Below are positions 34,705 to 44,514 of a stretch of DNA of 64,000 bases, one piece after another; positions within the stretch are counted from its first letter, which is position 1; the number at the start of each line of letters is the position of its first letter. A program made the position numbers and the translations under genes. Location of the stretch: the NCBI RefSeq assembly GCF_000463015.1, contig NC_022247.1, positions 3,472,001 through 3,536,000 of the forward strand, in the 5' to 3' direction. The notes beneath the pieces are model-generated. The model saw only the letters and a program-made list of their open reading frames with translations. It ran no database searches and had not been told where the DNA came from. Source of the DNA: Variovorax paradoxus B4 (GTDB taxonomy: Bacteria > Pseudomonadota > Gammaproteobacteria > Burkholderiales > Burkholderiaceae_C).

Positions 34705-36156
34705 TCAGATACCGGCTTCGGCCGCGGCCCGCGCCTGCGCGCCCTGCCCGGCGCCGGCGCGCAGGTACACGCCCTGCGCGAGCAGCGCCGACTGCAGCGC
34801 GCCCACGTCGATGAAGCGCGGTTCGATGCAGCCCCGCGACGCCAGCGCCGCCGCCACGCCCGCGGCCTGGCCGGTGATCCAGCATTGCGGAATCTCGCGC
34901 ATGAAGCCGTGCGAGTTGCGGTCGCACGAGATGTGGCGCCCGCAGGCCAGGAGGCCGTCGAGCTGCTGCGGCACCAGCGCGCCGTAGGGAATGGAGATGT
35001 TCGGAAACTTCGGCGACACCGCGGGCGTCACGCCCACCTCGTCGGCCAGCGCCACGCCGTCGGGCCACTGGCTGCGCAGCACCGCGCCCACGCCGGAGAG
35101 GCGCCGCGCATGGCGCACGCCGATCTGCGGTGCGCTCAGCATCAGGTAGGCCTCCTCGAAGCCCGGCGCATGCGCCTTGAAGTAGTCCAGGTGCGCGGCC
35201 ATCGCGCGGTGCGAGCGCACCTCCACGGCGGTGAGGTCGTCCACGTCGAGCGCGGAATAGCCCGACTGCCGCGGCCCCATGAACAGCGCCACGTCGTTGC
35301 GCCACGAGACGAAGGGCCGCTCGAACAGGCCGCACACTTCGCGCCCGCGCGCCATGAAGGCGCTGAACGCCTCGGGCTGGCCGGCCTTGAATTCGATCCA
35401 GCGGTTCATGTCCACGCCGCCGAACAGCCACGAGGTGTTCATGCAGTGGTGCACGTCGGCCTCCTCGATGTCGTTCACGAAAGCCGCGCCGGCGCGCGCG
35501 AACAGGTCGCCGTCGCCGGTGGCGTCGACCACCACGTCGGCCATGATCGCCATGCGGCCTTCCTTGCTCTCGAACACCACGCCCTTCACCGCGCCGTCCT
35601 GCACGATCGGAATCGCGGCCCACGAGTGGTAGATGAGCTTGACCTTGCGCTCCAGCACGATCTCCTGCGACAGCAGCTTGAGGCGCTCCGGGTCGATGGT
35701 GGGCGACCACGTGACCACGCCGTGGTAGGCGGCCGTGCGCTGCGACCAGTGGGCGGCCTTGGCCGCGTCCTGCGAGCCCCAGTCTTCGCGCGCGGGGCCG
35801 GCAATGGCGTCGGCCGGCAGGCGGTCGAACAGCTCTTCGGCAAAGCCGCGGATCACCAGCTGGCCTTCCCAGTCGGTCATGCGGTCGATCCAGATCACGA
35901 GGCCGCCGGTGGAAAGCCCGCCCAGGTGGTTGTAGCGCTCGAGCAGCGCCACGTCGGCGCCGGCGCGCGCGGCGGCTGCGGCGGCCGCGGTGCCCGACGG
36001 CCCGCCGCCCACCACCAGCACGCCGCAGCGGTGGTAGACCGGAATGTCTTTGCCGGGCTCGGCCCAGGTGCCGTGGTCAGGCCGCTTGACGCGGCTGTCG
36101 CGGTCGAAGATGTCGGAGGACAGGATGCGCTCGTCGGTGCGGACGACAGTTTTCAT
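34705..36156 (-). CDS. FAD-dependent oxidoreductase (PF12831-like)
   Basis: This 483-residue flavoprotein has the dinucleotide motif VLVVGGGPSGTAAAAAAARAG near 45-65, LLERYNHLGGLSTGG next, VVVDATGDGDLFARAGA near 210, and the C-terminal FAD motif REIPQCWITGQAAGVAAALA. It has no signal peptide. These FAD_oxidored proteins act on hydroxyacids or unknown organic substrates. It is the first gene of the minus-strand catabolic run and faces the tandem Bug receptors across an AT-rich promoter region. Confidence 0.88.
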   Translation of the reverse strand: MKTVVRTDERILSSDIFDRDSRVKRPDHGTWAEPGKDIPVYHRCGVLVVGGGPSGTAAAAAAARAGADVALLERYNHLGGLSTGGLVIWIDRMTDWEGQLVIRGFAEELFDRLPADAIAGPAREDWGSQDAAKAAHWSQRTAAYHGVVTWSPTIDPERLKLLSQEIVLERKVKLIYHSWAAIPIVQDGAVKGVVFESKEGRMAIMADVVVDATGDGDLFARAGAAFVNDIEEADVHHCMNTSWLFGGVDMNRWIEFKAGQPEAFSAFMARGREVCGLFERPFVSWRNDVALFMGPRQSGYSALDVDDLTAVEVRSHRAMAAHLDYFKAHAPGFEEAYLMLSAPQIGVRHARRLSGVGAVLRSQWPDGVALADEVGVTPAVSPKFPNISIPYGALVPQQLDGLLACGRHISCDRNSHGFMREIPQCWITGQAAGVAAALASRGCIEPRFIDVGALQSALLAQGVYLRAGAGQGAQARAAAEAGI

Positions 36157-36321
36157 GGATGAATGTCTTGGATGGGCTGTTTCGTCGTATTTTGATTTCA
36201 ATGTTCATTTTGTCAAATATAAAAGTCTGAAAAAGGCATTTCTTCGGGGTATTCCCTAGCTAATATGGATTTTTATGGTTTTCTGAACCAATATAAGAAG
36301 AACATTCCAACGGAGACATCG
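36157..36321. promoter_or_regulatory. AT-rich divergent promoter region (FAD oxidoreductase / Bug receptors)
   Basis: These 165 bases are far richer in A/T than the genes around them. On the minus strand a perfect TTGACA (36216-36211) is a candidate -35 for the catabolic run. TTTGA (36191-36195) and TCAAA (36213-36217) form an inverted repeat over the same site, and TTGATTTCAA (36192-36201) is itself a short palindrome; either could be the IclR operator. No clear -10 is assigned. Confidence 0.5.
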
Positions 36322-37320
36322 ATGAAGAAACCCTGCGGCACCCGCCGCGCATTCGGCGCGGCGCTCAGCGCGGCGGCCCTCCTGGGCGTGGCGCCCCTGG
36401 CGCTGGCGCAAGACTTTCCCGTGCGCGGCGGCAAGCCGATCCGCATCGTGGTGGGCTTCACGGCCGGCGGCGGCACCGATGCGCAGGCGCGCATCGTGGC
36501 GCAGAAGCTCGGCGAGATGCTGGGCACCGGCGTGATCGTCGACAACAAGCCCGGCGCCAGCACCATGCTGGCCGCGAGCGAGGTGGCGCGCGCGCTGCCC
36601 GACGGCTACACCCTGCTCTATGCGCCCTCATCGACCATGGCGCAGAACCCGCACACCTTCTCGCAGGTGCCCTACGACCCATTCAAGGACTTCACCGCCA
36701 TTTCGATGGGCGGCCGCGGGCCGCTGGTGCTGTCGGTGAGCACCACCGTGCCGGCCCGCAACGTGAAGGAACTCATCGCCTACGTGAAGGCCAACCCCGG
36801 CAAGGTGAGCTATGCCTCGTTCGGCGCGGGCACCTCTTCGCACATCTACGGCGAGGCCTTCGTGAAGAAGGCCGGCATCGACGCGGTGCACATTCCCTAC
36901 AAGGGCGGCTCGGACGCGGCCAAGGACCTGATCGGCGGCCGCGTGCAGTACATGTTCGATTCGGCCTCCTCGGCCATCATCACCTCGGGCACCGGCAAGG
37001 TGAAGATCCTGGCGATTGCCGCGAACGCGCGCATTGCTGCGCTGCCCGAGGTGCCGACCTTCGCCGAGCAAGGCCTGACCGGCCTCGACCTGCCGAGCTG
37101 GCTCGGCTTCTACGGGCCGGCGCACATGCCTGCGCCGGTGGTCGCCCGGCTCAACGCGGCGCTCACGCAGGTGCTGGCGATGCCGCAGGTGCGCGAGTTC
37201 TACCGCAGCGGCGGCTATGAGGCCGGGGCAAGCACGCCCGAGGAGTTTGCCGGCGTCACGCGTTCGACCTACGAGCGCTGGGGCGCGATGGTGCAGCAGG
37301 TCGGGTTGGCCAAGCAATGA
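36322..37320 (+). CDS. Bug/TctC-type periplasmic solute receptor (tandem copy 1)
   Basis: This 332-residue protein has signal peptide with core ALSAAALLGVAPLALA. Mature motifs: PIRIVVGFTAGGGTDAQAR, VIVDNKPGASTM, PDGYTLLYAPSS, SYASFGAGTSSHIYGEAF, LDLPSWLGFYGP. ATG 36322 is used; it follows CGGAGACATCG (GGAG 8 bases upstream), while the upstream in-frame ATG 36265 is in AT-rich promoter sequence. Its last codons overlap the start of copy 2. No membrane partners are nearby. Confidence 0.92.
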   Translation: MKKPCGTRRAFGAALSAAALLGVAPLALAQDFPVRGGKPIRIVVGFTAGGGTDAQARIVAQKLGEMLGTGVIVDNKPGASTMLAASEVARALPDGYTLLYAPSSTMAQNPHTFSQVPYDPFKDFTAISMGGRGPLVLSVSTTVPARNVKELIAYVKANPGKVSYASFGAGTSSHIYGEAFVKKAGIDAVHIPYKGGSDAAKDLIGGRVQYMFDSASSAIITSGTGKVKILAIAANARIAALPEVPTFAEQGLTGLDLPSWLGFYGPAHMPAPVVARLNAALTQVLAMPQVREFYRSGGYEAGASTPEEFAGVTRSTYERWGAMVQQVGLAKQ

Positions 37321-38333
37321 AAGCCTGGCCGCACTCCTTCATCGGCCGCCGGCGCGTTGCCGCATGGCTCGGGTTCGCACTCGGCGCGGCCGCACTGCCG
37401 TGTGCCGCGCTCGCGGCCGAGCCCGCGCCCTTCCCCGAGAAGGGGCGCAGCATCCGCATCGTGCTTGGCCTCGCGGCGGGCGGCGCCTCGGATGCGCAGG
37501 CGCGCTTCGTCGCCAACAAGCTCGGCGAGGTGCTGCAGACGCCGATCATCGTGGAGAACCGGCCGGGTGCGAGCTTCATCCTGGCCACTGAGGAAGTGAT
37601 TCGCGCCGCGCCCGACGGCTACACGATGATGTACGCGCCCTCTTCCGTGGTGGCGCAGAACCCGCAGACGCTGGCGCAAGTCCGCTACGACCCCTTCAAG
37701 GACCTGACGCCCATCTCGCTCGGCGCGCGCGGCCCGCTGGTGCTCACGGTGCATGCGAGCGTGCCCGCGCGCACGGTGCAGGAGCTGGTTGCCTACATCA
37801 AGGCCAATCCGGGGAAGATGAGCTACGCCTCCTTCGGCACCGGCACCTCGTCGCACATCTACGGCGAGGCCTTTGCGAAGCAGGCGGGGCTGGATGTGGT
37901 GCACGTGCCCTACAAGGGCGGTGCCGATGCCGCGAAGGACTTTCTCGCGGGCCGCGTGCAGTACTACTTCGATGCGGCGCCCAACGCGATCCAGAACACG
38001 GCCACCGGCAAGGTCCGCATGCTGGCGGTGGCGGCGCCCAAGCGCAGCGCGATGCTGCCCGACGTGCCCACGATGACCGAACAGGGCGTCGCCGGCGTCG
38101 ACATGGCGAGCTGGCTGGGCTTCTACGGGCCCGCTCGCATGCCCGCGCCCGTGGTCGCCAGGCTCAACGGCGCGCTCGCGCAGGTGCTGGCGATGCCCGC
38201 CACGCGCGACTTCTTCCGCCAGGGCGCCTACGAGGCGGAGTCTTCGAGCCCCGCGCAACTGGCCGAACTCACGCGCGCAACCTACGAGCAGTGGGGCGAC
38301 ATCATCCGCAAGCTCGGGCTCGCGAAGCAATAG
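37317..38333 (+). CDS. Bug/TctC-type periplasmic solute receptor (tandem copy 2)
   Basis: This 338-residue paralogue of the preceding gene matches it along its whole length (for example SYASFGTGTSSHIYGEAF, MASWLGFYGP, and the shared end LGLAKQ). The signal peptide has the core AAWLGFALGAAALPCAALA. ATG 37317 overlaps the previous stop as ATGA. The high similarity points to local duplication, with the two receptors binding related ligands or one ligand at different affinity. Confidence 0.92.
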   Translation: MKAWPHSFIGRRRVAAWLGFALGAAALPCAALAAEPAPFPEKGRSIRIVLGLAAGGASDAQARFVANKLGEVLQTPIIVENRPGASFILATEEVIRAAPDGYTMMYAPSSVVAQNPQTLAQVRYDPFKDLTPISLGARGPLVLTVHASVPARTVQELVAYIKANPGKMSYASFGTGTSSHIYGEAFAKQAGLDVVHVPYKGGADAAKDFLAGRVQYYFDAAPNAIQNTATGKVRMLAVAAPKRSAMLPDVPTMTEQGVAGVDMASWLGFYGPARMPAPVVARLNGALAQVLAMPATRDFFRQGAYEAESSSPAQLAELTRATYEQWGDIIRKLGLAKQ

Positions 38334-38347
38334 CGAGGCTGCGAGGC

Positions 38348-39232
38348 TCAGCCCAGGAAGCGCAGCAGCAGCCGGTTGAATTCATCGGCGCGCTCGTACT
38401 GCGCCCAATGCCCTGCCCCGTCGATCACCACGCCTTCGCGCTGCGGATGGCCGGCCGTGAGCTGCGCCACCAGCGGCCGCGGATCGGCGGTGACGTCGTA
38501 CTCGCCCCAGAGCAGCAACTGCGGCCCGCCGAGCGCGTCGAGCGCGGCCTGCAGACCGCCCGCCTGCGACACGTCCTTGCTGCGAAAGCGCGTGCCGTGG
38601 CAGGAGATGTCGTGGATCTCGAACGCAACCGGGTCGATCGCGGCCTTGTCGTGCAGCATCAGCGCGGCCAGGTTGTGCAGCAACGCAGCGCGTTCTTCCT
38701 CGCGGCTGGGCGCGGCACGCCAGTTGATCATCTCCACCGCCATGCGCCGCATCGTGCCGTGACCGCCGCTGCCCACGAGCGCCAGGCGCCGGATGGCACC
38801 GCGCCGCACCGCGAAGCGCGCGGCGGTGAGCCCGCCGAAGGAGAAGCCGCCCAGGTCGATGGGCGTGCCCGCGCCGATCAGCTGGTCGAGCGATCCGCCC
38901 AGCGCATCGAGCAGCGGTCCGAGTGGATCTTCGCCAGGCGCGGCGCGCGGCGGCGCGTCGGAGTCGTTGAAGCCGGGCATGTCGGGCAGCCACAGCGTGC
39001 GCCCGGCCGAAAGCGCCTCGACGTTGCGCAGCCAGTGCATCCAGCTGCCGTGGCCGCCATGCAGCAGCACCAGCGGTGCGTGGGCGTTTTCACCGCCGAA
39101 GCGGCGCCAGCAGACGCGAACGCCGCCATGCATCACGTCATGGCGCGTGCCGCTCGCGGCGATGCGTTCGATCGGCAGGCGGGCTTCGCGGTCTGAATCT
39201 GAAGTGAAATCTGGATCGGGAATGGAAGGCAT
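38348..39232 (-). CDS. Alpha/beta hydrolase
   Basis: This 294-residue hydrolase has a full triad: VLLHGGHGSWMHW (oxyanion), nucleophile in GGFSFGG, Asp in LLLWGEYDVTADP, His in GAGHWAQYE. It resembles the meta-cleavage product hydrolase branch, which fits the ring-cleavage dioxygenase 28 bases upstream in the same direction, though the substrate is unknown. It converges with the Bug receptor genes. No signal peptide is seen. Confidence 0.88.
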   Translation of the reverse strand: MPSIPDPDFTSDSDREARLPIERIAASGTRHDVMHGGVRVCWRRFGGENAHAPLVLLHGGHGSWMHWLRNVEALSAGRTLWLPDMPGFNDSDAPPRAAPGEDPLGPLLDALGGSLDQLIGAGTPIDLGGFSFGGLTAARFAVRRGAIRRLALVGSGGHGTMRRMAVEMINWRAAPSREEERAALLHNLAALMLHDKAAIDPVAFEIHDISCHGTRFRSKDVSQAGGLQAALDALGGPQLLLWGEYDVTADPRPLVAQLTAGHPQREGVVIDGAGHWAQYERADEFNRLLLRFLG

Positions 39233-39260
39233 CGCCCGATTCTGCCAACACGCCGCCTTT

Positions 39261-40091
39261 TCAGCTGGCGGCTGCGCCGAAGCGGTAGCTCGACACCACG
39301 AGCCCGCCCATGAAGGCGTCTTCGTGATAGATGCGTTCGCCGGGCTCCTGCTCGGCCGCGCCGACCACCACCATCAGCGGGATCAGGTGCTCCTCGCGCG
39401 GATGCGCCATGCGTGCCGAAGGGGCGGCAGCCCAGTCCTGCAGCCGCTGCACGCGTTCCTGCGGTGCCGACTGCACGGCGGTGTCGTCGAGCCAGTCGCC
39501 GAAGGCCTTGGAAACGCCGTGCGCCTGCGGGCCGAAGTTGCGCAGGTTGTGATAGCTCAGGCCGCTGCCCACGATGAGCACGTTCTCATCCCGCAAGGGC
39601 GCGAGCGCGCGGCCGAGCGCCAGGTGCTCCGCCGGATCGAGCCCGCGACGCAGCGACAGCTGCACCACCGGCACGCCGGCATCGGGGTACATCGCCTTCA
39701 TGGGCGAGAACATGCCGTGGTCGAAGCCGCGCTCGGGGTCGATGGCCGCGGGCAGCCCGGCCGCCGCAAGCAGCGACTGCACGCGCCGCGCCAGCTCGGG
39801 CGAACCCGGTGCGTCGTAGCGCACTTCATAAGTGTGGGCGGGAAAGCCGCCGTAGTCGTAGATCATGGGCGGGCGCGGGTTGCCCTGCACCGTGAAGACC
39901 GGCGCTTCCCAATGGGCCGACACCATGAGGATGGCGTCCGGCGTGCGGCCGATCTGGCGCGGCATGTCGGCCAGCGCGGCGGCCAGCTGGTCGTAGGTGG
40001 GGCCCATTTCCTTCCTCATCCAGGGCCAGGGGCCGCCGCCATGCGAGATGAAATACGTGGGCAGGCGCGAGGTGTCGTCAGCGTGGGTCAA
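39261..40091 (-). CDS. LigB-type (DODA) extradiol ring-cleavage dioxygenase
   Basis: This 276-residue non-haem Fe/Zn dioxygenase of the class III/DODA family shows PTYFISHGGGPW, MVSAHWEAP, GFDHGMFSP and GSGLSYHNLRNF, supplying the metal and catalytic His residues. E. coli YgiD is the nearest well-known relative; the natural substrate of this group is often unknown. A TTG start at 40091 is proposed because AAGGAG lies exactly 7 bases before it; the ATG at 40130 would give 289 residues but has no proper Shine-Dalgarno and falls inside an operator-like palindrome. It is divergent from a LysR gene. Confidence 0.9.
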   Translation of the reverse strand: MTHADDTSRLPTYFISHGGGPWPWMRKEMGPTYDQLAAALADMPRQIGRTPDAILMVSAHWEAPVFTVQGNPRPPMIYDYGGFPAHTYEVRYDAPGSPELARRVQSLLAAAGLPAAIDPERGFDHGMFSPMKAMYPDAGVPVVQLSLRRGLDPAEHLALGRALAPLRDENVLIVGSGLSYHNLRNFGPQAHGVSKAFGDWLDDTAVQSAPQERVQRLQDWAAAPSARMAHPREEHLIPLMVVVGAAEQEPGERIYHEDAFMGGLVVSSYRFGAAAS

Positions 40092-40128
40092 GTCGATGCT
40101 CCTTGAAAGCGTTGCATCGACTGTAGAC

Positions 40129-40145
40129 ATTTCCCATCAGGAAAT
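40129..40145. promoter_or_regulatory. Operator-like box 1: ATTTCC-N5-GGAAAT
   Basis: This is a perfect inverted repeat with 6-base arms and a 5-base spacer in the divergent region between the dioxygenase and the LysR gene. A near-copy lies 41-42 bases away, four helical turns, as expected for recognition and activation sites of a LysR regulator. Confidence 0.65.
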
Positions 40146-40169
40146 CGACAGGCTACGATGCATCGATTC

Positions 40170-40186
40170 ATTTCCTCTGAGGAAAC
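40170..40186. promoter_or_regulatory. Operator-like box 2: ATTTCC-N5-GGAAAC
   Basis: This repeats box 1 and contains a 15-base palindrome, TTTCCTCTGAGGAAA (40171-40185). Its right arm GAGGAAA is also the Shine-Dalgarno of the LysR gene, so binding would block its own expression. Confidence 0.65.
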
Positions 40187-40191
40187 CATCC

Positions 40192-41136
40192 ATGGACCGC
40201 CTGACCAGCCTGCGCGTATTTCGGGAGGTCGTCGAATCGGGCAGCTTCGTGGCCGCGGCCGAGCGCCTGTCGATGTCTCCGCCAATGGCCAGCAAGCACG
40301 TGGCGCAGCTCGAAAAATCCCTGGGCGCGCGGCTCCTGCACCGCTCGAGCCGCCACCTGAGCCTGACCGAGGCCGGCACCGCCTGGTACGAGCAGAGCCG
40401 GCGCGCGCTCGACCTGCTCGATGCCGCCGAGGCCGCCATCGGCCAGAAGAGCGAGGCGCCGCGCGGCCAGCTCAAGGTGAGCGCGCCGGTGTGGTGTGCC
40501 ACGCCGCGCTTCGCGCGCGTGCTGGCCGACTACCGCGAGCGCTTTCCGGAAGTGCTGGTCGACATCCACCTGGAGAACCGCAAGGTCGATCTCGCGGCCG
40601 ATGGCTACGACCTGGCGCTGCGCGCCACCCAGGAGCCCTCCCCGGCGCTGATTGCGCGGCCGCTGTGCCGCGTGCCCTTCCACCTGGCGGGCACGCCCGC
40701 CTACCTGCGCCGCATGGGCGGCAACCCCATGCTGCCGGCCGACGTGGGCCGGCTCGGCGCCATCGTGCCGAGCTACGTGAACCTCGAGAACCTCTCGCTC
40801 AAGGGGCCGGGCGGGCGGATGTTTCCGCTGCGCCTCACGCCGGCGCTGCGGTCGGACGACACCACGCTCACGCTGCATGCGGTGCGCGCGGACATGGGCA
40901 TTGCCTTCCTGCCCGAATGGCTGGTCGACGACGACCTGGCAGCGGGCCGGCTGGTGCGGCTGCTGCCCGACCACGCCTCGCCGCCGGTCACGCTGTTTGC
41001 CGTGTACACCAGCCGCCAGTACATGGCGCCCAAGCTGCGCAGCTTCATCGACTTTCTCGGCGAACGGCTGGGCGGCCAACCGCCCGCGGCGGCAAAACGC
41101 ACCCTTTCGGGGCAAGGACATGCCACCCGGGGCTAA
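40192..41136 (+). CDS. LysR-type transcriptional regulator
   Basis: This 314-residue regulator has an N-terminal helix-turn-helix (FREVVESGSFVAAAERLSMSPPMASKHVAQLEKSLGARLL) and a ligand-binding domain with VPFHLAGTPAYLRR and GIAFLPEWLVDDDLAAGRLV. It belongs to the CrgA-like LysR group common next to quinone/aromatic genes. Divergent placement and twin boxes suggest it controls the LigB-type dioxygenase and itself. Start ATG 40192 is 6 bases from GAGGAAA. Confidence 0.94.
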   Translation: MDRLTSLRVFREVVESGSFVAAAERLSMSPPMASKHVAQLEKSLGARLLHRSSRHLSLTEAGTAWYEQSRRALDLLDAAEAAIGQKSEAPRGQLKVSAPVWCATPRFARVLADYRERFPEVLVDIHLENRKVDLAADGYDLALRATQEPSPALIARPLCRVPFHLAGTPAYLRRMGGNPMLPADVGRLGAIVPSYVNLENLSLKGPGGRMFPLRLTPALRSDDTTLTLHAVRADMGIAFLPEWLVDDDLAAGRLVRLLPDHASPPVTLFAVYTSRQYMAPKLRSFIDFLGERLGGQPPAAAKRTLSGQGHATRG

Positions 41137-41166
41137 AGTCGCGGCTTCCCCAGGAGACTGCCTGCC

Positions 41167-43029
<1,863 letters not shown>

Positions 43030-43041
43030 GCCGCGCAGGGT

Positions 43042-43470
43042 TCAGGCCGGAAGTGCGCCGGCCTCGTAGAGCCCGGCGAACTCCGCGCTCGGCGGGATCG
43101 GCTTGACGATGTCGATCAGCACGCCGTTCGGATCGCTGGTGATGAAGTGGCGCTGGCCGAAGTCTTCGTCGCGCAGCGGCAGAAGAATCGGCAGCCCGGC
43201 CGCGGCCAGCTGGTCGTGCACCGCGTCGGGGTCGTCCACCTCGAAATTGAGCAGCAGGCCGCCCGCCACCTGTCCGCGCGCGGCGGCGGGAATCGTCTCG
43301 TGCCGGCCATCCAGCACCGCCAGGTTGACCGAGGGCTCGCCTTCGAGCTGCAGATGCACATACCAGTCGCTCGCGAACAGCGGCACAAAGCCGAAGTGCG
43401 ACTGGTAGAAGCGGGCCGTTGCGGCCACGTCGTTGGTCATGATCACCGGGTAGTAGCTCGTCACTTTCAT
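43042..43470 (-). CDS. VOC/glyoxalase-like protein
   Basis: This 142-residue single VOC unit has two beta-alpha-beta-beta-beta modules: [28 protein letters not shown] and [16 protein letters not shown]. Such proteins act as resistance binding proteins, lyases or dioxygenases; no function can be fixed. ATG 43470 is used because AAAGGA lies 8 bases upstream. It is divergent from a TetR regulator with paired operators between them, so it is the likely regulated target. Confidence 0.86.
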   Translation of the reverse strand: MKVTSYYPVIMTNDVAATARFYQSHFGFVPLFASDWYVHLQLEGEPSVNLAVLDGRHETIPAAARGQVAGGLLLNFEVDDPDAVHDQLAAAGLPILLPLRDEDFGQRHFITSDPNGVLIDIVKPIPPSAEFAGLYEAGALPA

Positions 43471-43490
43471 GGCGTCGGTCCTTTCAATTA

Positions 43491-43543
43491 ACATACAGGT
43501 TGCATGTAAATCCCCATATTAATCTACAGACAGCCTGTATGTA
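43491..43543. promoter_or_regulatory. Paired TetR operator-like palindromes
   Basis: TACAGACAG-C-CTGTATGTA (43525-43543) is a palindrome with one mismatch, and ACATACAGGTTGCATGTAA (43491-43509) is a looser copy with TACAG and TGTA arms. Both lie in the 74-base gap between the VOC and TetR genes. The tight copy ends one base before the TetR ATG, which leaves no room for a Shine-Dalgarno. Confidence 0.65.
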
Positions 43544-43544
43544 A

Positions 43545-44165
43545 ATGCCCAGGACAACCGCCACTCCCCCGTCCAGGACCAACCGTGAACGCACGGAAAC
43601 CACCCGGCTCGCCTTGATCGAGGCGGCGCGGGGCCTCTTTGTCAGCAAGGGCTACGGCGACACGTCGACGCCCGAGATTGCCGTGGCCGCCGGCATCACG
43701 CGTGGCGCGCTCTATCACCACTTCGTGGACAAGCGCGACCTGTTCAGGCAGGTGCTGGTGCGCGAGGCCGAAGCCGTGGCGGCCGGCATCGAGGCGGCCA
43801 CGCCCCGGCAGCTCACGCCGCGCGAGGCGCTGATCGAGGGCAGCAAGGCCTACCTGGACACCATGACCGTGCCGGGCCGCACGCGGCTGCTGCTGATCGA
43901 GGGCCCCGCCGTGCTGGGCCTCGCGGAAATCATGGCCATAGACGAAGCCACATCGGCGAACTCGCTGCGCCGGGGACTGGAAAGAGCCAAGGTGGGCAAG
44001 GCAGAGGTGCCGCTCGATGCGCTCGCCCGGCTGCTCTCGGCCGCGTTCGACCGGGCCGCGCTGGAGATCGACGCCGGTGCCGATGCGGACGACATCCGCG
44101 CGGCGATGCTCTGGCTGCTGCAGCAGGCGCTGGGCCCCGAACCCCGCCGCAAGCCTGCCGCATGA
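43545..44165 (+). CDS. TetR-family transcriptional regulator
   Basis: This 206-residue regulator has the TetR helix-turn-helix at about 20-66 (TRLALIEAARGLFVSKGYGDTSTPEIAVAAGITRGALYHHF then DKRDLF) and a variable helical ligand domain. It is divergent from the VOC gene and likely represses it and itself through the palindromes in the gap. ATG 43545 has no Shine-Dalgarno, so the message may be leaderless. Confidence 0.93.
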   Translation: MPRTTATPPSRTNRERTETTRLALIEAARGLFVSKGYGDTSTPEIAVAAGITRGALYHHFVDKRDLFRQVLVREAEAVAAGIEAATPRQLTPREALIEGSKAYLDTMTVPGRTRLLLIEGPAVLGLAEIMAIDEATSANSLRRGLERAKVGKAEVPLDALARLLSAAFDRAALEIDAGADADDIRAAMLWLLQQALGPEPRRKPAA

Positions 44166-44296
44166 GGCGCGCCGGCACGGCGCATGCGGTCGAAGGGGTC
44201 TTCGCAAGTCCTACAGCACAGGCCGCTGCCCGCCGACAGCAGCCGGACACCCCGGGCGCGATGCTGAAGCTGTCGTCAACAACGAGGAGTCCTCGC

Positions 44297-44371
44297 GTGA
44301 ATTCCATCATTTACATCGTCGGTCTGGTCGTCGTGGTCGTGGCCGTGCTTTCGTTCTTCGGCCTGCGCTGA
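44297..44371 (+). CDS. 24-residue single-helix membrane peptide
   Basis: GTG 44297 opens a 24-codon frame encoding MNSIIYIVGLVVVVVAVLSFFG-LR, one hydrophobic helix with a positive end. A strong GAGGAG lies 7 bases upstream and a rho-independent terminator follows 38 bases after the stop, so it has a full small-gene layout. From memory, very similar short peptides occur in related betaproteobacteria, where they are usually unannotated or called hypothetical. Nothing else is seen in the 131-base leader (44166-44296). Confidence 0.65.
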   Translation: MNSIIYIVGLVVVVVAVLSFFGLR

Positions 44372-44409
44372 AACCGGGCACGCGTTTTCGACTCGCCTGC
44401 TGAACAAGA

Positions 44410-44438
44410 ACGGGGCCGTCCGCGTGGCCCCGTTTCTC
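44410..44438 (+). terminator. Rho-independent terminator
   Basis: ACGGGGCC and GGCCCCGT form a perfect 8-bp stem with an 8-base loop, followed by TTCTC. It closes the small membrane-peptide unit and separates it from the DUF2868 gene. Confidence 0.75.
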
Positions 44439-44514
44439 ATGGGTTGCCCGGAGCGCGCCGGGCATAATTCGCGCGCCCCGGCACTTGCGGGGCTTCACTT
44501 GCGAAGGGACCCTG

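Noticed and set aside
44166..44296. Small RNA or riboswitch in the leader of the 24-residue peptide gene
   Set aside because: No stable long stem or known motif was found by eye; only the Shine-Dalgarno region is clear.
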